From NCBI RefSeq assembly GCF_000425105.1, contig NZ_KE384303.1, positions 282,996 through 346,995 on the forward strand: a stretch of DNA of 64,000 nucleotides, given 5' to 3'. Under the pieces are notes generated by a model that had not been told where the DNA came from, ran no database searches, and saw only the letters and a program-made list of their open reading frames with translations. Source of the DNA: Agrococcus lahaulensis DSM 17612 (GTDB lineage Bacteria; Actinomycetota; Actinomycetes; Actinomycetales; Microbacteriaceae). Each line of letters starts with the position of its first letter. The first letter of the stretch is position 1. This document shows, piece after piece, positions 16,975 to 26,262 of this stretch. The position numbers and the translations under genes were made by a program.

Positions 16975-18348
16975 ATGCCTGCTGTCCCCCTCCCGCTCGA
17001 CGTCCCCGAGATCGCCGTCGCCGCGGCAGGCGGCGCGGTCGTGCGCCGCAGCGTGCTGCCGAGCGGCGTGCGCGTGCTCACCGAGCAGATGCCGGGCGCG
17101 CTGAGCGCGACGGTCGGGTACTGGGTGCCGGTGGGCTCGCGCGACGAGACGGGCGATGCGCGCGGCTCGACCCACTTCCTCGAGCACCTGCTCTTCAAGG
17201 GCACCCGCTCGCGCTCCGCCTTCGACATCGCGGTCGCGTTCGACGAGGTCGGCGGCGAGCACAACGCGCTCACCGCCAAGGAGCACACGTGCTACTACGC
17301 GAAGGTGCGCGACGTCGACCTGCCGATGGCGATCGACGTGCTCGCCGACATGCTCACGTCGTCGCTGCTCGACGCCGACGAGTTCGAGCACGAGCGCGAG
17401 GTCATCCTCGAGGAGCTCGCGATGGCCGACGACGACCCCGCGGACGTCGCGGGGGAGCGGCTGAGCGAGCTCGTCCACGGCGCCGAGACGCCGCTCGGCC
17501 GCCCGATCGGCGGCACGCCCGACTCGATCCGCGCCGTCTCGCGCGACCGGGTCGCCGAGCACTACGCCGAGCACTACGCCCCGCGCGACCTCGTCGTCAC
17601 GATCGCCGGCGCCGTCGACCACGACACGGCCGTCGAGCAGCTGCAGGAGGCGCTCTCCCGCTACGGCTGGTCGCTCGACGCAGCCGCGCCGCGCGAGCGC
17701 CGCAGCCGCGAGCTCGCCGCGCCCGGCACCGGCGGGCTCACGGTCGTCGCCCGGCCGCTCGAGCAGGTCAACCTCATGATCGGCATGCCCGGGCTCACCG
17801 CATCCGACCCCCGCCGCAGCACGATGGCCGTGCTCAACGCGGTGCTCGGTGCGGGGATGTCGTCGCGACTGTTCCAGGAGATCCGCGAGAAGCGCGGCCT
17901 CGCCTACTCCGTCTACTCGTTCGCCTCGGGCTACGCCGACGCTGGGCTCGTCGGCCTCGCCGCGGCGTGCGCGCCCCGGAAGACGCTCGAGGTCGCCTCG
18001 CTCATGGTGGGCGAGCTCGAGCGGCTCGCCGACGGCGCGAGCGACGACGAGCTGCGCCGCGCGAAGGGCCAGCTCGCCGGCGGCTCGGCGCTCGCGCTCG
18101 AGGACACCGACACGCGGATGTCGCGGCTCGGCCGCGCGGAGCTCACGCTCGGCGAGTTCCTCGACATCGACGCGACGCTCGAGCGCATCGAGCGCGTGAC
18201 CGACGCCGACGTGCGTGCGCTCGCCGCCGAGCTCGCCGGCGGACCGCGCTCGATCTCGGCGGTCGGACAGGCTCCGGAAGGGCTCGAGCGGCTCGTCGTG
18301 TCCCCCGATGGCGCTACGGTGGGAGTGGCGGACCCCACCGCCCGCTGA
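16975..18348 (+). CDS. M16-family zinc peptidase (processing-peptidase-like)
   Basis: A 457-residue inverzincin with the HxxEH motif HFLEH (H67, E70, H71) and the distal metal ligand at about E147 in VILEELAM, the classic 76-residue spacing. The second, inactive M16 half follows (EIREKRGLAYSVYSF, about 303-317). Proteins of this family next to pnp are usually annotated as insulinase-family or mitochondrial-processing-peptidase-like; the substrate is unknown. Starts after its own terminator and promoter, so it is transcribed independently of pnp. Confidence 0.9.
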   Translation: MPAVPLPLDVPEIAVAAAGGAVVRRSVLPSGVRVLTEQMPGALSATVGYWVPVGSRDETGDARGSTHFLEHLLFKGTRSRSAFDIAVAFDEVGGEHNALTAKEHTCYYAKVRDVDLPMAIDVLADMLTSSLLDADEFEHEREVILEELAMADDDPADVAGERLSELVHGAETPLGRPIGGTPDSIRAVSRDRVAEHYAEHYAPRDLVVTIAGAVDHDTAVEQLQEALSRYGWSLDAAAPRERRSRELAAPGTGGLTVVARPLEQVNLMIGMPGLTASDPRRSTMAVLNAVLGAGMSSRLFQEIREKRGLAYSVYSFASGYADAGLVGLAAACAPRKTLEVASLMVGELERLADGASDDELRRAKGQLAGGSALALEDTDTRMSRLGRAELTLGEFLDIDATLERIERVTDADVRALAAELAGGPRSISAVGQAPEGLERLVVSPDGATVGVADPTAR

Positions 18349-18415
18349 TCACGAAGGGCGCTCCAGCGCGCCCGCGCACGACCTGGGCGCGACGCTGCGC
18401 CCGCGGAAGGACCCC

Positions 18416-19018
18416 ATGGCGCACCTGCTCTACCTCGTCCGGCACGGAGAGCAGCTCGACGCGGAGCACGGCGTCGAGGACGGCCGGCTCTCGGGCCGGG
18501 GGGTGCGGCAGGCGCACGCGATCGCGCAGCGGCTGTCGGGCGTCGTCTTCGACCAGGCGTGGACGTCGCCGCTGCAACGCGCGACCGAGACGGCCGCGAT
18601 CATGCAGGAGCGGCTGCCGGCGGTGGAGTTCGAGAAGTCGGCGCTCCTGCTCGACTGCATCCCCTCGGGGCTCGAGGAGGACACGCCCGTCGGCTTCCAC
18701 GGCTTCCTCAAGGCCGTCCGGCCCGCGGAGGTCGAGGCGGGCTCGGCGCAGATGCAGGATGCGATGGCGCAGTGGCTGCGCCCGTCGCGCGGCGACGTCA
18801 ACGAGCTGCTCGTCACCCACAACTTCGTCATCGGCTGGTTCGTGCGCGAGGTCATGCAGTCGCCGAACTGGCAGTGGATGGCGCTCAACCAGGCGAACTG
18901 CGGGCTCACGATCATCCGCCGCCGCACCGGCAAGCCGCCGCAGCTGCTCGTGCACAACGACCTCGGCCACCTGCCGCCCGAGGACCGCACGGGCCTCCCG
19001 ATCCCGCAGCCGTACTAG
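18416..19018 (+). CDS. Histidine phosphatase family protein
   Basis: A 200-residue phosphoglycerate-mutase-like phosphatase. The catalytic RHG motif lies in LVRHGEQLD (about residues 7-15), and the second histidine in VTHNFVIGWF. The conserved arginine-containing segment is AWTSPLQRATETA. ATG is supported by GGAAGGA 4 nt upstream. The substrate is not predictable. A nested palindrome follows the gene. Confidence 0.86.
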   Translation: MAHLLYLVRHGEQLDAEHGVEDGRLSGRGVRQAHAIAQRLSGVVFDQAWTSPLQRATETAAIMQERLPAVEFEKSALLLDCIPSGLEEDTPVGFHGFLKAVRPAEVEAGSAQMQDAMAQWLRPSRGDVNELLVTHNFVIGWFVREVMQSPNWQWMALNQANCGLTIIRRRTGKPPQLLVHNDLGHLPPEDRTGLPIPQPY

Positions 19019-19026
19019 CCGCCACC

Positions 19027-19162
19027 GCTGGCTGAGCCGGTCCGCGCTCTCTCCGCTGGCTGAGCCGCTGCGCGCCGAAGGCGCACAGCGTGTCGAAGCC
19101 TCGCCGCGCAGCAGTCGGCTTCGACACGGTCAGCGCGCTCACGCGCGCGGACCGGCTCAGCC
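19027..19162. repeat. Nested palindromic element between convergent genes
   Basis: Outer arms are an exact 18-nt inverted repeat (19030-19047 GGCTGAGCCGGTCCGCGC against 19145-19162). Inner arms are an exact 11-nt inverted repeat (19090-19100 GTGTCGAAGCC against 19117-19127). The left arm is partly duplicated at 19055-19075. Elements with GCTGGCTGAGCC and TGTCGAAGCC cores recur in Microbacteriaceae genomes, so this looks like a dispersed REP-like element. It overlaps the 3' end of the GNAT gene by a few bases. Confidence 0.85.
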
Positions 19163-19630
19163 GGCCTGTGGGGCGACAACCGCCTTGCGGAACCAGGTCG
19201 TCGCGTTCGGGTTGTCGTTGTAGGCGGGGATCGACTCGTAGCCGCGCGTCACGTAGAGGCGGTTCGCCGGCCCGAGGGCCGCGTTCGTGTCGAGCACGAC
19301 CTCGCTCGCGCCGAGCTCGACCGCGCGCGCCTCGAGCGCCTGGAGCAGCGCGGCGCCGGTGCCGCGGCCGCGGCCGGCCGGGGCGACGTAGAGGTGCTTG
19401 ACCTCGAAGCGCGACGGGCTCAGCCGACGCAGGGCACCGCATCCGATCGCCCGGTCGCCGTCCCACGCGACGAGGAACGCGCCCTCGGGCGCGCGGAGCG
19501 TCGCCGGGTCGGCGGGCTTCGGCGTGTAGGCGCCGCCGACGAACGTGATCGCGCGATCGGCGAAGTAGGCCTGCAGGAGCGACTGGGCGAGCTCGGACGC
19601 GGGGTCCTCGAGGCGGATGTCGGCGTGCAC
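19157..19630 (-). CDS. GNAT family N-acetyltransferase
   Basis: A 157-residue acetyl-CoA-dependent acyltransferase. The acetyl-CoA loop is in LYVAPAGRGRGTGAALL (about 85-101), preceded by the FEVKHL strand and followed by LDTNAALGPANRLYVTRGY, typical of motif B. GTG at 19630 is chosen because the minus-strand hexamer TACAGT ends 6 nt upstream; a longer reading adds 24 residues that overlap the dapB promoter. The substrate is unknown. Confidence 0.85.
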   Translation of the reverse strand: MHADIRLEDPASELAQSLLQAYFADRAITFVGGAYTPKPADPATLRAPEGAFLVAWDGDRAIGCGALRRLSPSRFEVKHLYVAPAGRGRGTGAALLQALEARAVELGASEVVLDTNAALGPANRLYVTRGYESIPAYNDNPNATTWFRKAVVAPQAG

Positions 19631-19636
19631 CGGTCC

Positions 19637-19642
19637 ACTGTA
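19637..19642 (-). promoter_or_regulatory. -10 element, GNAT gene (leaderless)
   Basis: TACAGT on the minus strand ends 6 nt before the GTG at 19630; divergent from the dapB promoter about 40 bp away. Confidence 0.55.
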
Positions 19643-19682
19643 CGGGCGCGCGGCGAGCGCGCTGCGGCCATCGCCCGAGCCG

Positions 19683-19688
19683 TAGGCT
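19683..19688 (+). promoter_or_regulatory. -10 element, dapB (leaderless)
   Basis: TAGGCT ends 7 nt before the ATG at 19696. Confidence 0.6.
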
Positions 19689-19695
19689 GGAGGGC

Positions 19696-20400
19696 ATGGC
19701 ATCGACGAGGCGCATCGGGATCGCGGGCGCGACCGGCAGGCTCGGATCGCTCGCGCTGCGGCTCGTGCGCGACGCCGGCGACCTCGAGCCGGTCGAGCTC
19801 GACGTGCGCGAAGGGCTCGAGCTCGACGGGATCGACGTCGTCTTCGACGCGACCGTGCTGGGCGCGAGCCAGCAGCTCGTCGACGCCGCGCTCGACGCGA
19901 GCGTGCCCGTCGTCGTCGCGACGAGCGGCTGGACGGAGGAGCGCATCGAGGCGCTCCGCGCCCGAGGCGCCGAGCGCATCCGCATCGTCCCCAACTTCTC
20001 GCTCGGGAGCGTGCTCGAGACGCACCTCGCGACGATCGCCGCGCGCCACTTCACCGCCGTCGAGGTCGTCGAGGCGCACCACGACCGCAAGCGCGACGCG
20101 CCGAGCGGCACCGCGACGCGCACCGCAGAGGCGATCGGCGCCGTGCGCGGCTTCGCGCCCGCGACCCCCGACGAGCCGGGCCGCGGCACCGTGATCGCGG
20201 GCGTGCCGGTGCACGCGCTGCGGCTGCCCGGTGTCGTCGCGCGCCAGGAGGTCATCTTCGGCGGTACGGGGGAGACGCTGACGATCCGCCACGACACGAC
20301 GTCGAGCGACTCGTACGCCGCCGGCATCCTGCTCGCGCTCCGCGCCGAGGCGCAGCCGGGCGTGACGGTCGGCATCGGCGACCTGCTGGGGCTCTCGTGA
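19696..20400 (+). CDS. dapB: 4-hydroxy-tetrahydrodipicolinate reductase
   Basis: NAD(P)H-dependent second step of the branch to meso-diaminopimelate and lysine. 234 residues, slightly short for the family. Nucleotide-binding GATGRLG is at about 9-15, the catalytic segment is [15 protein letters not shown], and [13 protein letters not shown] lies near the C-terminus. First gene of a run dapB-membrane protein-thyA-folA-dapA in which neighbours overlap or abut. dapA, the preceding enzyme, is four genes on. Confidence 0.95.
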   Translation: MASTRRIGIAGATGRLGSLALRLVRDAGDLEPVELDVREGLELDGIDVVFDATVLGASQQLVDAALDASVPVVVATSGWTEERIEALRARGAERIRIVPNFSLGSVLETHLATIAARHFTAVEVVEAHHDRKRDAPSGTATRTAEAIGAVRGFAPATPDEPGRGTVIAGVPVHALRLPGVVARQEVIFGGTGETLTIRHDTTSSDSYAAGILLALRAEAQPGVTVGIGDLLGLS

Positions 20401-20876
20401 CCGACCGGCCCGCGGCGCGCTCGAGCGCGCGGAAGGGCTTCGCCCTCGCGATGGCGGCCGTGCTCGCGCTCTACGTCGTGCTCGCCGGCAGCCGCGCCGT
20501 GCAGTTCATCGCGACCGGGCAGCCGCTCGCGATCGCCGTCGGCGTCGCGCTCATCGTCTTCTTCCTCATCGGCGCGTGGGCGCTCGCGCGCGAGGTCGTC
20601 TTCGGCGTCCAGCTCGACCGCGCCGTGCGCGAGCTCGCGGCCGCGGGCGGCATGCCGCAGCCCCTGCCCGGCACGCCCTCGGGCCGCGCCGACCGGGAGG
20701 CCGCCGAGGGCGCGTTCCCGGTCGCGAAGGCCGACGTCGAGGCGCACCCCGAGTCGTGGCAGTCGTGGCTGCGGCTGTCGATGGCCTACGACGCGGCGCG
20801 CGACCGTCGGCGCGCGCGCATGGCGGCGCGCACGGCGCTCTCGCTCCGCAGGACGGCACCCCAGGAGGCACCATGA
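20397..20876 (+). CDS. Small membrane protein with C-terminal helical repeat region
   Basis: A 159-residue protein of unknown function. Two hydrophobic segments (about 15-35 and 43-63) are followed by a soluble tail, [20 protein letters not shown], that resembles a single TPR-like helix pair. It overlaps dapB by 4 bp (GTGA) and thyA by 4 bp (ATGA). Proteins of this form recur between dapB and thyA in related actinobacteria. No catalytic motif is seen. Confidence 0.75.
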   Translation: MTDRPAARSSARKGFALAMAAVLALYVVLAGSRAVQFIATGQPLAIAVGVALIVFFLIGAWALAREVVFGVQLDRAVRELAAAGGMPQPLPGTPSGRADREAAEGAFPVAKADVEAHPESWQSWLRLSMAYDAARDRRRARMAARTALSLRRTAPQEAP

Positions 20877-21688
20877 GTGGAGGCACCGTGACCGCGCACC
20901 CCTACGAGGAGCTGCTCGCCGACGTGATGGCGAACGGGCGGCACAAGGGCGATCGCACCGGCACCGGCACCCGGTCGGTGTTCGGCCGGCAGCTGCGCTT
21001 CGACCTCGCCGAGGGGTTCCCGCTCATCACCACGAAGCGCGTGCACTTCAAGTCGCTCGCGCTCGAGCTGCTGTGGTTCCTGCGCGGCGAGTCGAACGTG
21101 CGCTGGCTGCAGGAGCGCGGCGTCACGATCTGGGACGAGTGGGCGGACGCGGATGGGGAGCTCGGCCCGGTCTACGGGGTGCAGTGGCGCTCGTGGCCGG
21201 CGCGAGACGGCGGCACGATCGACCAGATCGCGCAGGTCGTCGAGTCGATCCGCTCGAACCCCGACTCGCGCCGGCACATCGTGTCGGCGTGGAACCCCGC
21301 CGACATCCCCGACATGGCGCTCGCCCCGTGCCACGCGCTCTTCCAGTTCGACGTCACCGACGGCCGGCTCTCGTGCCAGCTCTACCAGCGCTCGGCCGAC
21401 ATGTTCCTCGGGGTGCCGTTCAACATCGCGAGCTACGCGCTCCTGACGCACATGATCGCGCAGCAGACGGGTCTCGAGGTGGGCGACTTCATCTGGACCG
21501 GCGGCGACTGCCACGTCTACGACAACCACGTCGAGCAGGTCGAGCGGCAGCTCTCCCGCGAGCCGTACCCGCTCCCGACGCTGCGCATCCGCCGACGGCC
21601 CGAGGGCATCCTCGACTACGAGCTCGACGACTTCCAGGTCGTCGACTACCGGCACCACCCGGGCATCAAGGCGCCGGTCGCGGTCTAG
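20873..21688 (+). CDS. thyA: Thymidylate synthase
   Basis: Methylates dUMP to dTMP using methylenetetrahydrofolate, which is oxidised to dihydrofolate. 271 residues. The phosphate-binding segment [12 protein letters not shown] is at about 27-38, and the catalytic cysteine is C153 in [26 protein letters not shown] and the C-terminal [10 protein letters not shown] are present. ATG has AGGAGG upstream. folA, which recycles the dihydrofolate, starts on the base after the thyA stop. Confidence 0.97.
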   Translation: MSGGTVTAHPYEELLADVMANGRHKGDRTGTGTRSVFGRQLRFDLAEGFPLITTKRVHFKSLALELLWFLRGESNVRWLQERGVTIWDEWADADGELGPVYGVQWRSWPARDGGTIDQIAQVVESIRSNPDSRRHIVSAWNPADIPDMALAPCHALFQFDVTDGRLSCQLYQRSADMFLGVPFNIASYALLTHMIAQQTGLEVGDFIWTGGDCHVYDNHVEQVERQLSREPYPLPTLRIRRRPEGILDYELDDFQVVDYRHHPGIKAPVAV

Positions 21689-22225
21689 ATGATCGGCATG
21701 ATCTGGGCCCAGGCCCGCGGCGGCGTGATCGGCGACGCGGGGGACATGCCGTGGTCGCTCCCCGAGGACATGGCGCGCTTCAAGGCGATCACGATGGGCC
21801 ACCCGGTCGTCATGGGCCGGCGCACCTGGGAGTCGTTCCCGCCGCGCTACCGGCCCCTGCCGGGGCGCGAGAACATCGTCATCACCTCGAGCGACGACTT
21901 CGTCGCACCCGGCGCCCGCGTCGTCTCGAGCCTCGACGAGGCGCTCGCCGCGGCGCTCGCGATCGACGACGAGGTGTGGATCGTCGGCGGCGGTCGCGTC
22001 TACCGCGACGCGATGACGCGCGCCGACCGGCTCGAGATCACCGACATCGAGCTCGACGCGAGCGGCGACACGACGGCGCCCGTGCCGGATGCGTCGTGGC
22101 GCGTGGTGATGCGCGACCCGGCCGAGGGATGGCACGCGAGCCGCACCGGGCTGCGATTCGCGTATCGCACCCTCGAGCGACGGGCGGAGAGGCCGCGCGA
22201 GCGGCACGGTAGCCTGGTCGAGTGA
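21689..22225 (+). CDS. folA: Dihydrofolate reductase
   Basis: Reduces dihydrofolate to tetrahydrofolate with NADPH, completing the cycle with ThyA. 178 residues. Visible motifs are IWAQARGGVIG at the N-terminus, MPWSLPEDMARFK at about 20-32 (W and the acidic residue in helix B), VVMGRRTWESFP, and the late IVGGGRVYRDAM. The ATG abuts the thyA stop with no spacer, so re-initiation is likely. The 3' end carries the -10 hexamer of dapA. Confidence 0.95.
   Translation: MIGMIWAQARGGVIGDAGDMPWSLPEDMARFKAITMGHPVVMGRRTWESFPPRYRPLPGRENIVITSSDDFVAPGARVVSSLDEALAAALAIDDEVWIVGGGRVYRDAMTRADRLEITDIELDASGDTTAPVPDASWRVVMRDPAEGWHASRTGLRFAYRTLERRAERPRERHGSLVE
22210..22215 (+). promoter_or_regulatory. -10 element for dapA inside folA (leaderless)
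   Basis: TAGCCT within the last codons of folA ends 6 nt before the dapA GTG, so dapA could be made independently of the thyA-folA transcript. Confidence 0.55.
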
Positions 22226-23193
22226 ACCCCAATCCCTTCGGCCAGGTGCTCGTCGCGCTCGTGACGCCGTTCTCGGCCGACGGCGAGGTCGCCTGGGACG
22301 ACGTCGAGCGGCTCATCGACGACGTCGTGACGCACGGCGCCGACGGCATCGTCGTCTCCGGCACGACCGGCGAGACGTCGACGCTCACCGACCCGGAGAA
22401 GATCCGGCTCGTCGAGGTCGCGAAGGCGGTCGCGGGCGACCGCGCGAAGGTCATCCAGGGCGGCGGCTCGAACGAGACCGCGCACGCGATCGACCTCTAC
22501 CGCCAGGCGGAGCGGGCCGGCGCCGACGGCGTCATGATCGTCACGCCGTACTACAACAAGCCGACGCAGGCTGGCGTGCTGACGCACTTCCGGCTCATCG
22601 CCGACGCGACCGACCTGCCGGTGATCCTCTACGACATCCCGGGCCGCTCGGGCATCCCGATCCGCTACGAGACGCTCCTGCGCGCCGCGAAGCACCCGAA
22701 CATCCTCGCCGTGAAGGACGCCAAGGGCGACTTCGCCGAGGTGAGCCGCGTGCTCAACCAGACCGACCTGCTCTATTTCTCCGGCGACGACGCGAACGTG
22801 CTCCCGCACCTCGCGATCGGCGCCGCCGGCCTCATCGGCGTCACGGCGAACATCGCACCGAAGCCCTACCGGACGATGGTCGACGCGGTGAACGCGGGCG
22901 ACCTCCGCACCGCGATGGCGCAGCACCAGGCGCTCGAGCCGCTCGTCCGCGCGACGATGACGCACGTGCCCGGCACCGTCTCGACGAAGTACATCCTGCA
23001 CGGCCTCGGCCGCATCGGCAGCCCGCGCGTGCGCCTGCCGCTCGTGGGTCCCGAGGACGCCGAGGCGGCCCTCATCGAGGACGAGCTCGCGCTCGTCGCG
23101 GGCGTCGACGGGCTCGACCTGAGCCGCTTCCGCCCCGACCGCAACGCCGCCGCGGGCGGCGCCCTGCCGAAGGTGCACGGCACGACGCGCTGA
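22222..23193 (+). CDS. dapA: 4-hydroxy-tetrahydrodipicolinate synthase
   Basis: Condenses pyruvate with aspartate-semialdehyde, the committed step towards diaminopimelate and lysine. 323 residues. GTTGE is at 47-51, VTPYYNKP at 107-114, the catalytic tyrosine Y137 in LYDIPGRSG, and the Schiff-base lysine K165 in AVKDAKGD. Start GTG overlaps the folA stop (GTGA). Sits beside rnj as in other actinobacteria. Confidence 0.96.
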   Translation: MNPNPFGQVLVALVTPFSADGEVAWDDVERLIDDVVTHGADGIVVSGTTGETSTLTDPEKIRLVEVAKAVAGDRAKVIQGGGSNETAHAIDLYRQAERAGADGVMIVTPYYNKPTQAGVLTHFRLIADATDLPVILYDIPGRSGIPIRYETLLRAAKHPNILAVKDAKGDFAEVSRVLNQTDLLYFSGDDANVLPHLAIGAAGLIGVTANIAPKPYRTMVDAVNAGDLRTAMAQHQALEPLVRATMTHVPGTVSTKYILHGLGRIGSPRVRLPLVGPEDAEAALIEDELALVAGVDGLDLSRFRPDRNAAAGGALPKVHGTTR

Positions 23194-23296
23194 GCGCGAG
23201 AGCCCGTGGTCGCATCCACCCCAGATCTTCCCGCGCGCGAGGAGCGCGCACCCCACATCCGCTCGCCCCGTGCGAGCCGCATATGAAGGAGGCCCA

Positions 23297-24970
23297 TTGA
23301 CGGCCATCACCCAGCCCCCCGCGCTCGCGGCGGGCACCCTCCGCTTCTTCCCGCTCGGCGGCCTCGGCGAGGTCGGCCGCAACATGACGGTGTACGAGCA
23401 GGACGGCAAGCTGCTCATCGTCGACTGCGGCGTGCTCTTCCCCGAGGAGCACCAGCCCGGCGTCGACCTCGTGCTGCCCGACTTCGGTCCGATCCGCGAT
23501 CGCCTCGACGACGTCGTCGCCGTCGTGCTCACGCACGGCCACGAGGACCACATCGGCGCCGTGCCCTACCTCCTGCGGCTCAAGGCCGACATCCCCCTGC
23601 TCGGCTCGCAGCTCACGCTCGCGCTCGTCGAGGCGAAGCTCAAGGAGCACCGCATCCGCCCCTTCACCCACACGGTGAAGGAGGGCCAGGTCGAGCAGCT
23701 CGGCCCGTTCGAGACCGAGTTCGTCGCGGTCAACCACTCCATCCCCGACGCGCTCGCCGTCGCGATCCGCACGAGCGCGGGCCTCGTGCTCCACACGGGC
23801 GACTTCAAGATGGACCAGCTTCCGCTCGACGACCGCATCACCGACCTCCGCGCGTTCGCGCGGCTCGGCGAGGAGGGCGTGGATGCGTTCCTGGTCGACT
23901 CCACGAACGCCGACGTCCCCGGGTTCACGGCTCCCGAGCGCGAGATCGGCCCCGTCATCTCGCAGGTGATCGCGAAGACCTCCGGGCTCGTCGTCGTCGC
24001 CTCCTTCTCGAGCCACGTGCACCGCGTGCAGCAAGTGCTCGACGCGGCGCACGAGAACGGCCGCAAGGTCGCCTTCGTCGGCCGCTCGATGGTGCGCAAC
24101 ATGGGCATCGCGGCCGAGCTCGGCTACCTCAAGGTGCCCGACGGCGTCGTGGTGAGCCAGAAGGAGGCCGAGAACATGCCGCGCGAGCAGGTCGTCTTCA
24201 TGTCGACCGGCTCGCAGGGCGAGCCGATGGCGGTGCTCAGCCGCATCGTCAACGGCGAGCACCGCATCGAGGTCGGCGAGGGCGACACCGTCATCCTCGC
24301 CTCGAGCCTCATCCCCGGCAACGAGAACGCCGTCTTCCGCGTCATCAACGGGCTCATGCAGCTCGGCGCGAAGGTCGTGCACAAGGGCTCGGCGAAGGTG
24401 CACGTCTCGGGCCACGCCTCGGCGGGCGAGCTGCTCTACTGCTACAACATCCTCAAGCCGCGGAACGTCGTGCCGGTGCACGGCGAGTACCGCCACCTGC
24501 ACGCCGCGGCCTCGCTCGCGATCGACACGGGCGTGCCGCGCGAGCGCGCGTTCGTCGGCGAGAACGGCACCGTGTGGGACCTCGCGGACGGCGAGGTGAC
24601 GGTCGCGGGCCAGCTCGAGATCGGCTTCGTCTACGTCGACGGCTCGTCCGTCGGCCGCATCGACGAGGCCGACCTCAAGGACCGCCGCATCCTCGCCGAG
24701 GAGGGCTTCATCTCGATCTTCGTCGCGGTCGAGCCGCAGACCGGCAAGGTGATCGTCGGCCCCGAGATCCACGCGCGCGGCTTCGCCGAGGACGACAAGG
24801 TCTTCGACGACATCCGCCCGAAGATCGTGAAGGCGCTCGCCGAGGCGGGCGAGCAGGGCGTGCGCGACCAGCACCAGTACCAGCAGGTCGTCCGCCGCAC
24901 GGTGGGCCGCTGGGTGGGCACGCGCATCCGCCGCCGCCCGATGATCGTGCCGGTCGTCATCGAGGCGTAG
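23297..24970 (+). CDS. rnj: Ribonuclease J
   Basis: Metallo-beta-lactamase/beta-CASP RNase with 5'-3' exonuclease and endonuclease activity in RNA decay and rRNA maturation. 557 residues. FFPLGGLGEVGRNM lies at the N-terminus, metal motif H80-G-H82-E-D84-H85 follows, then LHTGDFK, the beta-CASP segment with VVASFSSHVHRVQQ, and the late HVSGHASAGE and VPVHGEYRHL. I choose TTG at 23297 because GAAGGAGG sits 5 nt upstream; a GTG at 23270 would put that Shine-Dalgarno inside the gene. Confidence 0.95.
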   Translation: MTAITQPPALAAGTLRFFPLGGLGEVGRNMTVYEQDGKLLIVDCGVLFPEEHQPGVDLVLPDFGPIRDRLDDVVAVVLTHGHEDHIGAVPYLLRLKADIPLLGSQLTLALVEAKLKEHRIRPFTHTVKEGQVEQLGPFETEFVAVNHSIPDALAVAIRTSAGLVLHTGDFKMDQLPLDDRITDLRAFARLGEEGVDAFLVDSTNADVPGFTAPEREIGPVISQVIAKTSGLVVVASFSSHVHRVQQVLDAAHENGRKVAFVGRSMVRNMGIAAELGYLKVPDGVVVSQKEAENMPREQVVFMSTGSQGEPMAVLSRIVNGEHRIEVGEGDTVILASSLIPGNENAVFRVINGLMQLGAKVVHKGSAKVHVSGHASAGELLYCYNILKPRNVVPVHGEYRHLHAAASLAIDTGVPRERAFVGENGTVWDLADGEVTVAGQLEIGFVYVDGSSVGRIDEADLKDRRILAEEGFISIFVAVEPQTGKVIVGPEIHARGFAEDDKVFDDIRPKIVKALAEAGEQGVRDQHQYQQVVRRTVGRWVGTRIRRRPMIVPVVIEA

Positions 24971-25023
24971 CCGACACGTCGAGATCATCCTCGCGGGGGA
25001 GGGGCGAGCGCGCTCGCGTGCTC

Positions 25024-25029
25024 TAGCGT
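25024..25029 (+). promoter_or_regulatory. -10 element, MacA-like/MacB-like operon
   Basis: TAGCGT about 55 bp before the first gene of the three-gene exporter set. Confidence 0.45.
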
Positions 25030-25083
25030 GACGAGCGAGGGCACGCAACGGATGCGCGCCGCCCCGCCCGAGAGGACGCCGCC

Positions 25084-26262
25084 GTGCCCGAGCAGGACCA
25101 CACCGCCCCCGTCGAGCCGCCCGTCGTCGAGGCAGGGGGAGCGGCCGCCGTCCCGGCGCCGCTGCACGCCGAGCAGTCGGCGCACCGCCAGGCCCCGCCG
25201 CGCGAGGCGCGCGCGGCCGCGAAGCGGCAGGCGAAGCTCGAGCAGCTCGAGCGCTCGCGGCTGCGGAAGGCCGAGCGCGCCGCGCGCGGGCCCGGCGCGT
25301 GGCGCACGTGGGTGCTGCCCGTGCTCAAGCTCGCCGTGGGCGCGGCGATCGCGATCGCGCTCGTGAAGCTCGCGTTCTTCCCCGACGTCGAGGCGGTGAG
25401 CGCCGAGGACGGCCTCGTGCCCGGCGCCGCGTTCGAGGAGCCGCTCGCGACCGTCGAGCGCGGCTCGGTCGAGAACGCCGTCTCGATCGAGGGCATGATC
25501 GTGCCGGTCGAGGCGGTGCCGGTGCGCTCGACCCACGCGGGCACCGTCGCGCGCGTGAGCGCCGCCGACGGCGCGCAGGTCGCCGAGGGCGACGTGCTCT
25601 ACACCGTGCGCGTCGAGACGCAGGGCGCGCCCGCGGCGGACGGCACCGTGCCGCCGCCCACCGCGCGCGTGCACAGCATCGTCGCGCCCGCCGCCGGCAC
25701 CCTCACGGGCTTCGCCGTGCTCGTCGGCCAGAGCGTCGACGTCGCGGGGGAGACCGGCGCGGTGCAGCCGCCCGAGCACGTCGTGCGCGCGAGCCTCGGC
25801 GCTGCCGAGCAGTACCGGCTGACGACGCAGCCCGAGTCGGCGACCGTCACGATCGACGGCGGTCCGGCGCCCTTCGAGTGCGGCGCGGTCGCGATCGCCC
25901 AGCCGGTGGGCGAGCAGATCACGACGGGCGCGAGCGCGACCCTCACGTGCGCGGTGCCGGGCGACGTGCGCGTCTTCGTCGGCCTCGCCGCGAAGGTCGA
26001 GCTGAGCGCCGGCTCGGCGAGCGACGTGCTGCTGCTGCCGACGACCGCCGTGCTCGGGAGCGCCGAGACCGGCATCGCGTACCGGCCCGGCGCCGACGGC
26101 GCGCCGGAGGAGGTGCCGGTCGAGCTCGGGCTGAGCGACGGCCGCATGGTCGAGGTGCGCGCGGGGCTCTCGGAGGGGGATGCCGTGCTGCAGTTCGTGC
26201 CGGGCGCCGCCGACCCGTGCGCCGACCCGATGACGGCCGATCCCATGCTGTGCGGGTTCTGA
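25084..26262 (+). CDS. Membrane-anchored efflux adaptor protein (HlyD/MacA-like)
   Basis: A 392-residue protein with a charged cytoplasmic N-terminus (about 75 residues, Arg/Lys/Glu-rich) and one membrane segment near 80-98. The outer part has barrel-sandwich and beta-barrel strands (GTVARVSAADGAQVAEGDVLY; APAAGTLTGFAVLVGQSVDV). It lacks the long coiled-coil hairpin of Gram-negative MacA, as in other Gram-positive members. Cysteines in FECG and LTCAV, and in the C-terminal DPCADP and LCGF, may form disulfides. Followed by overlapping ATPase and permease genes, so it is the adaptor of a MacAB-like exporter. Cargo unknown. Confidence 0.82.
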   Translation: MPEQDHTAPVEPPVVEAGGAAAVPAPLHAEQSAHRQAPPREARAAAKRQAKLEQLERSRLRKAERAARGPGAWRTWVLPVLKLAVGAAIAIALVKLAFFPDVEAVSAEDGLVPGAAFEEPLATVERGSVENAVSIEGMIVPVEAVPVRSTHAGTVARVSAADGAQVAEGDVLYTVRVETQGAPAADGTVPPPTARVHSIVAPAAGTLTGFAVLVGQSVDVAGETGAVQPPEHVVRASLGAAEQYRLTTQPESATVTIDGGPAPFECGAVAIAQPVGEQITTGASATLTCAVPGDVRVFVGLAAKVELSAGSASDVLLLPTTAVLGSAETGIAYRPGADGAPEEVPVELGLSDGRMVEVRAGLSEGDAVLQFVPGAADPCADPMTADPMLCGF

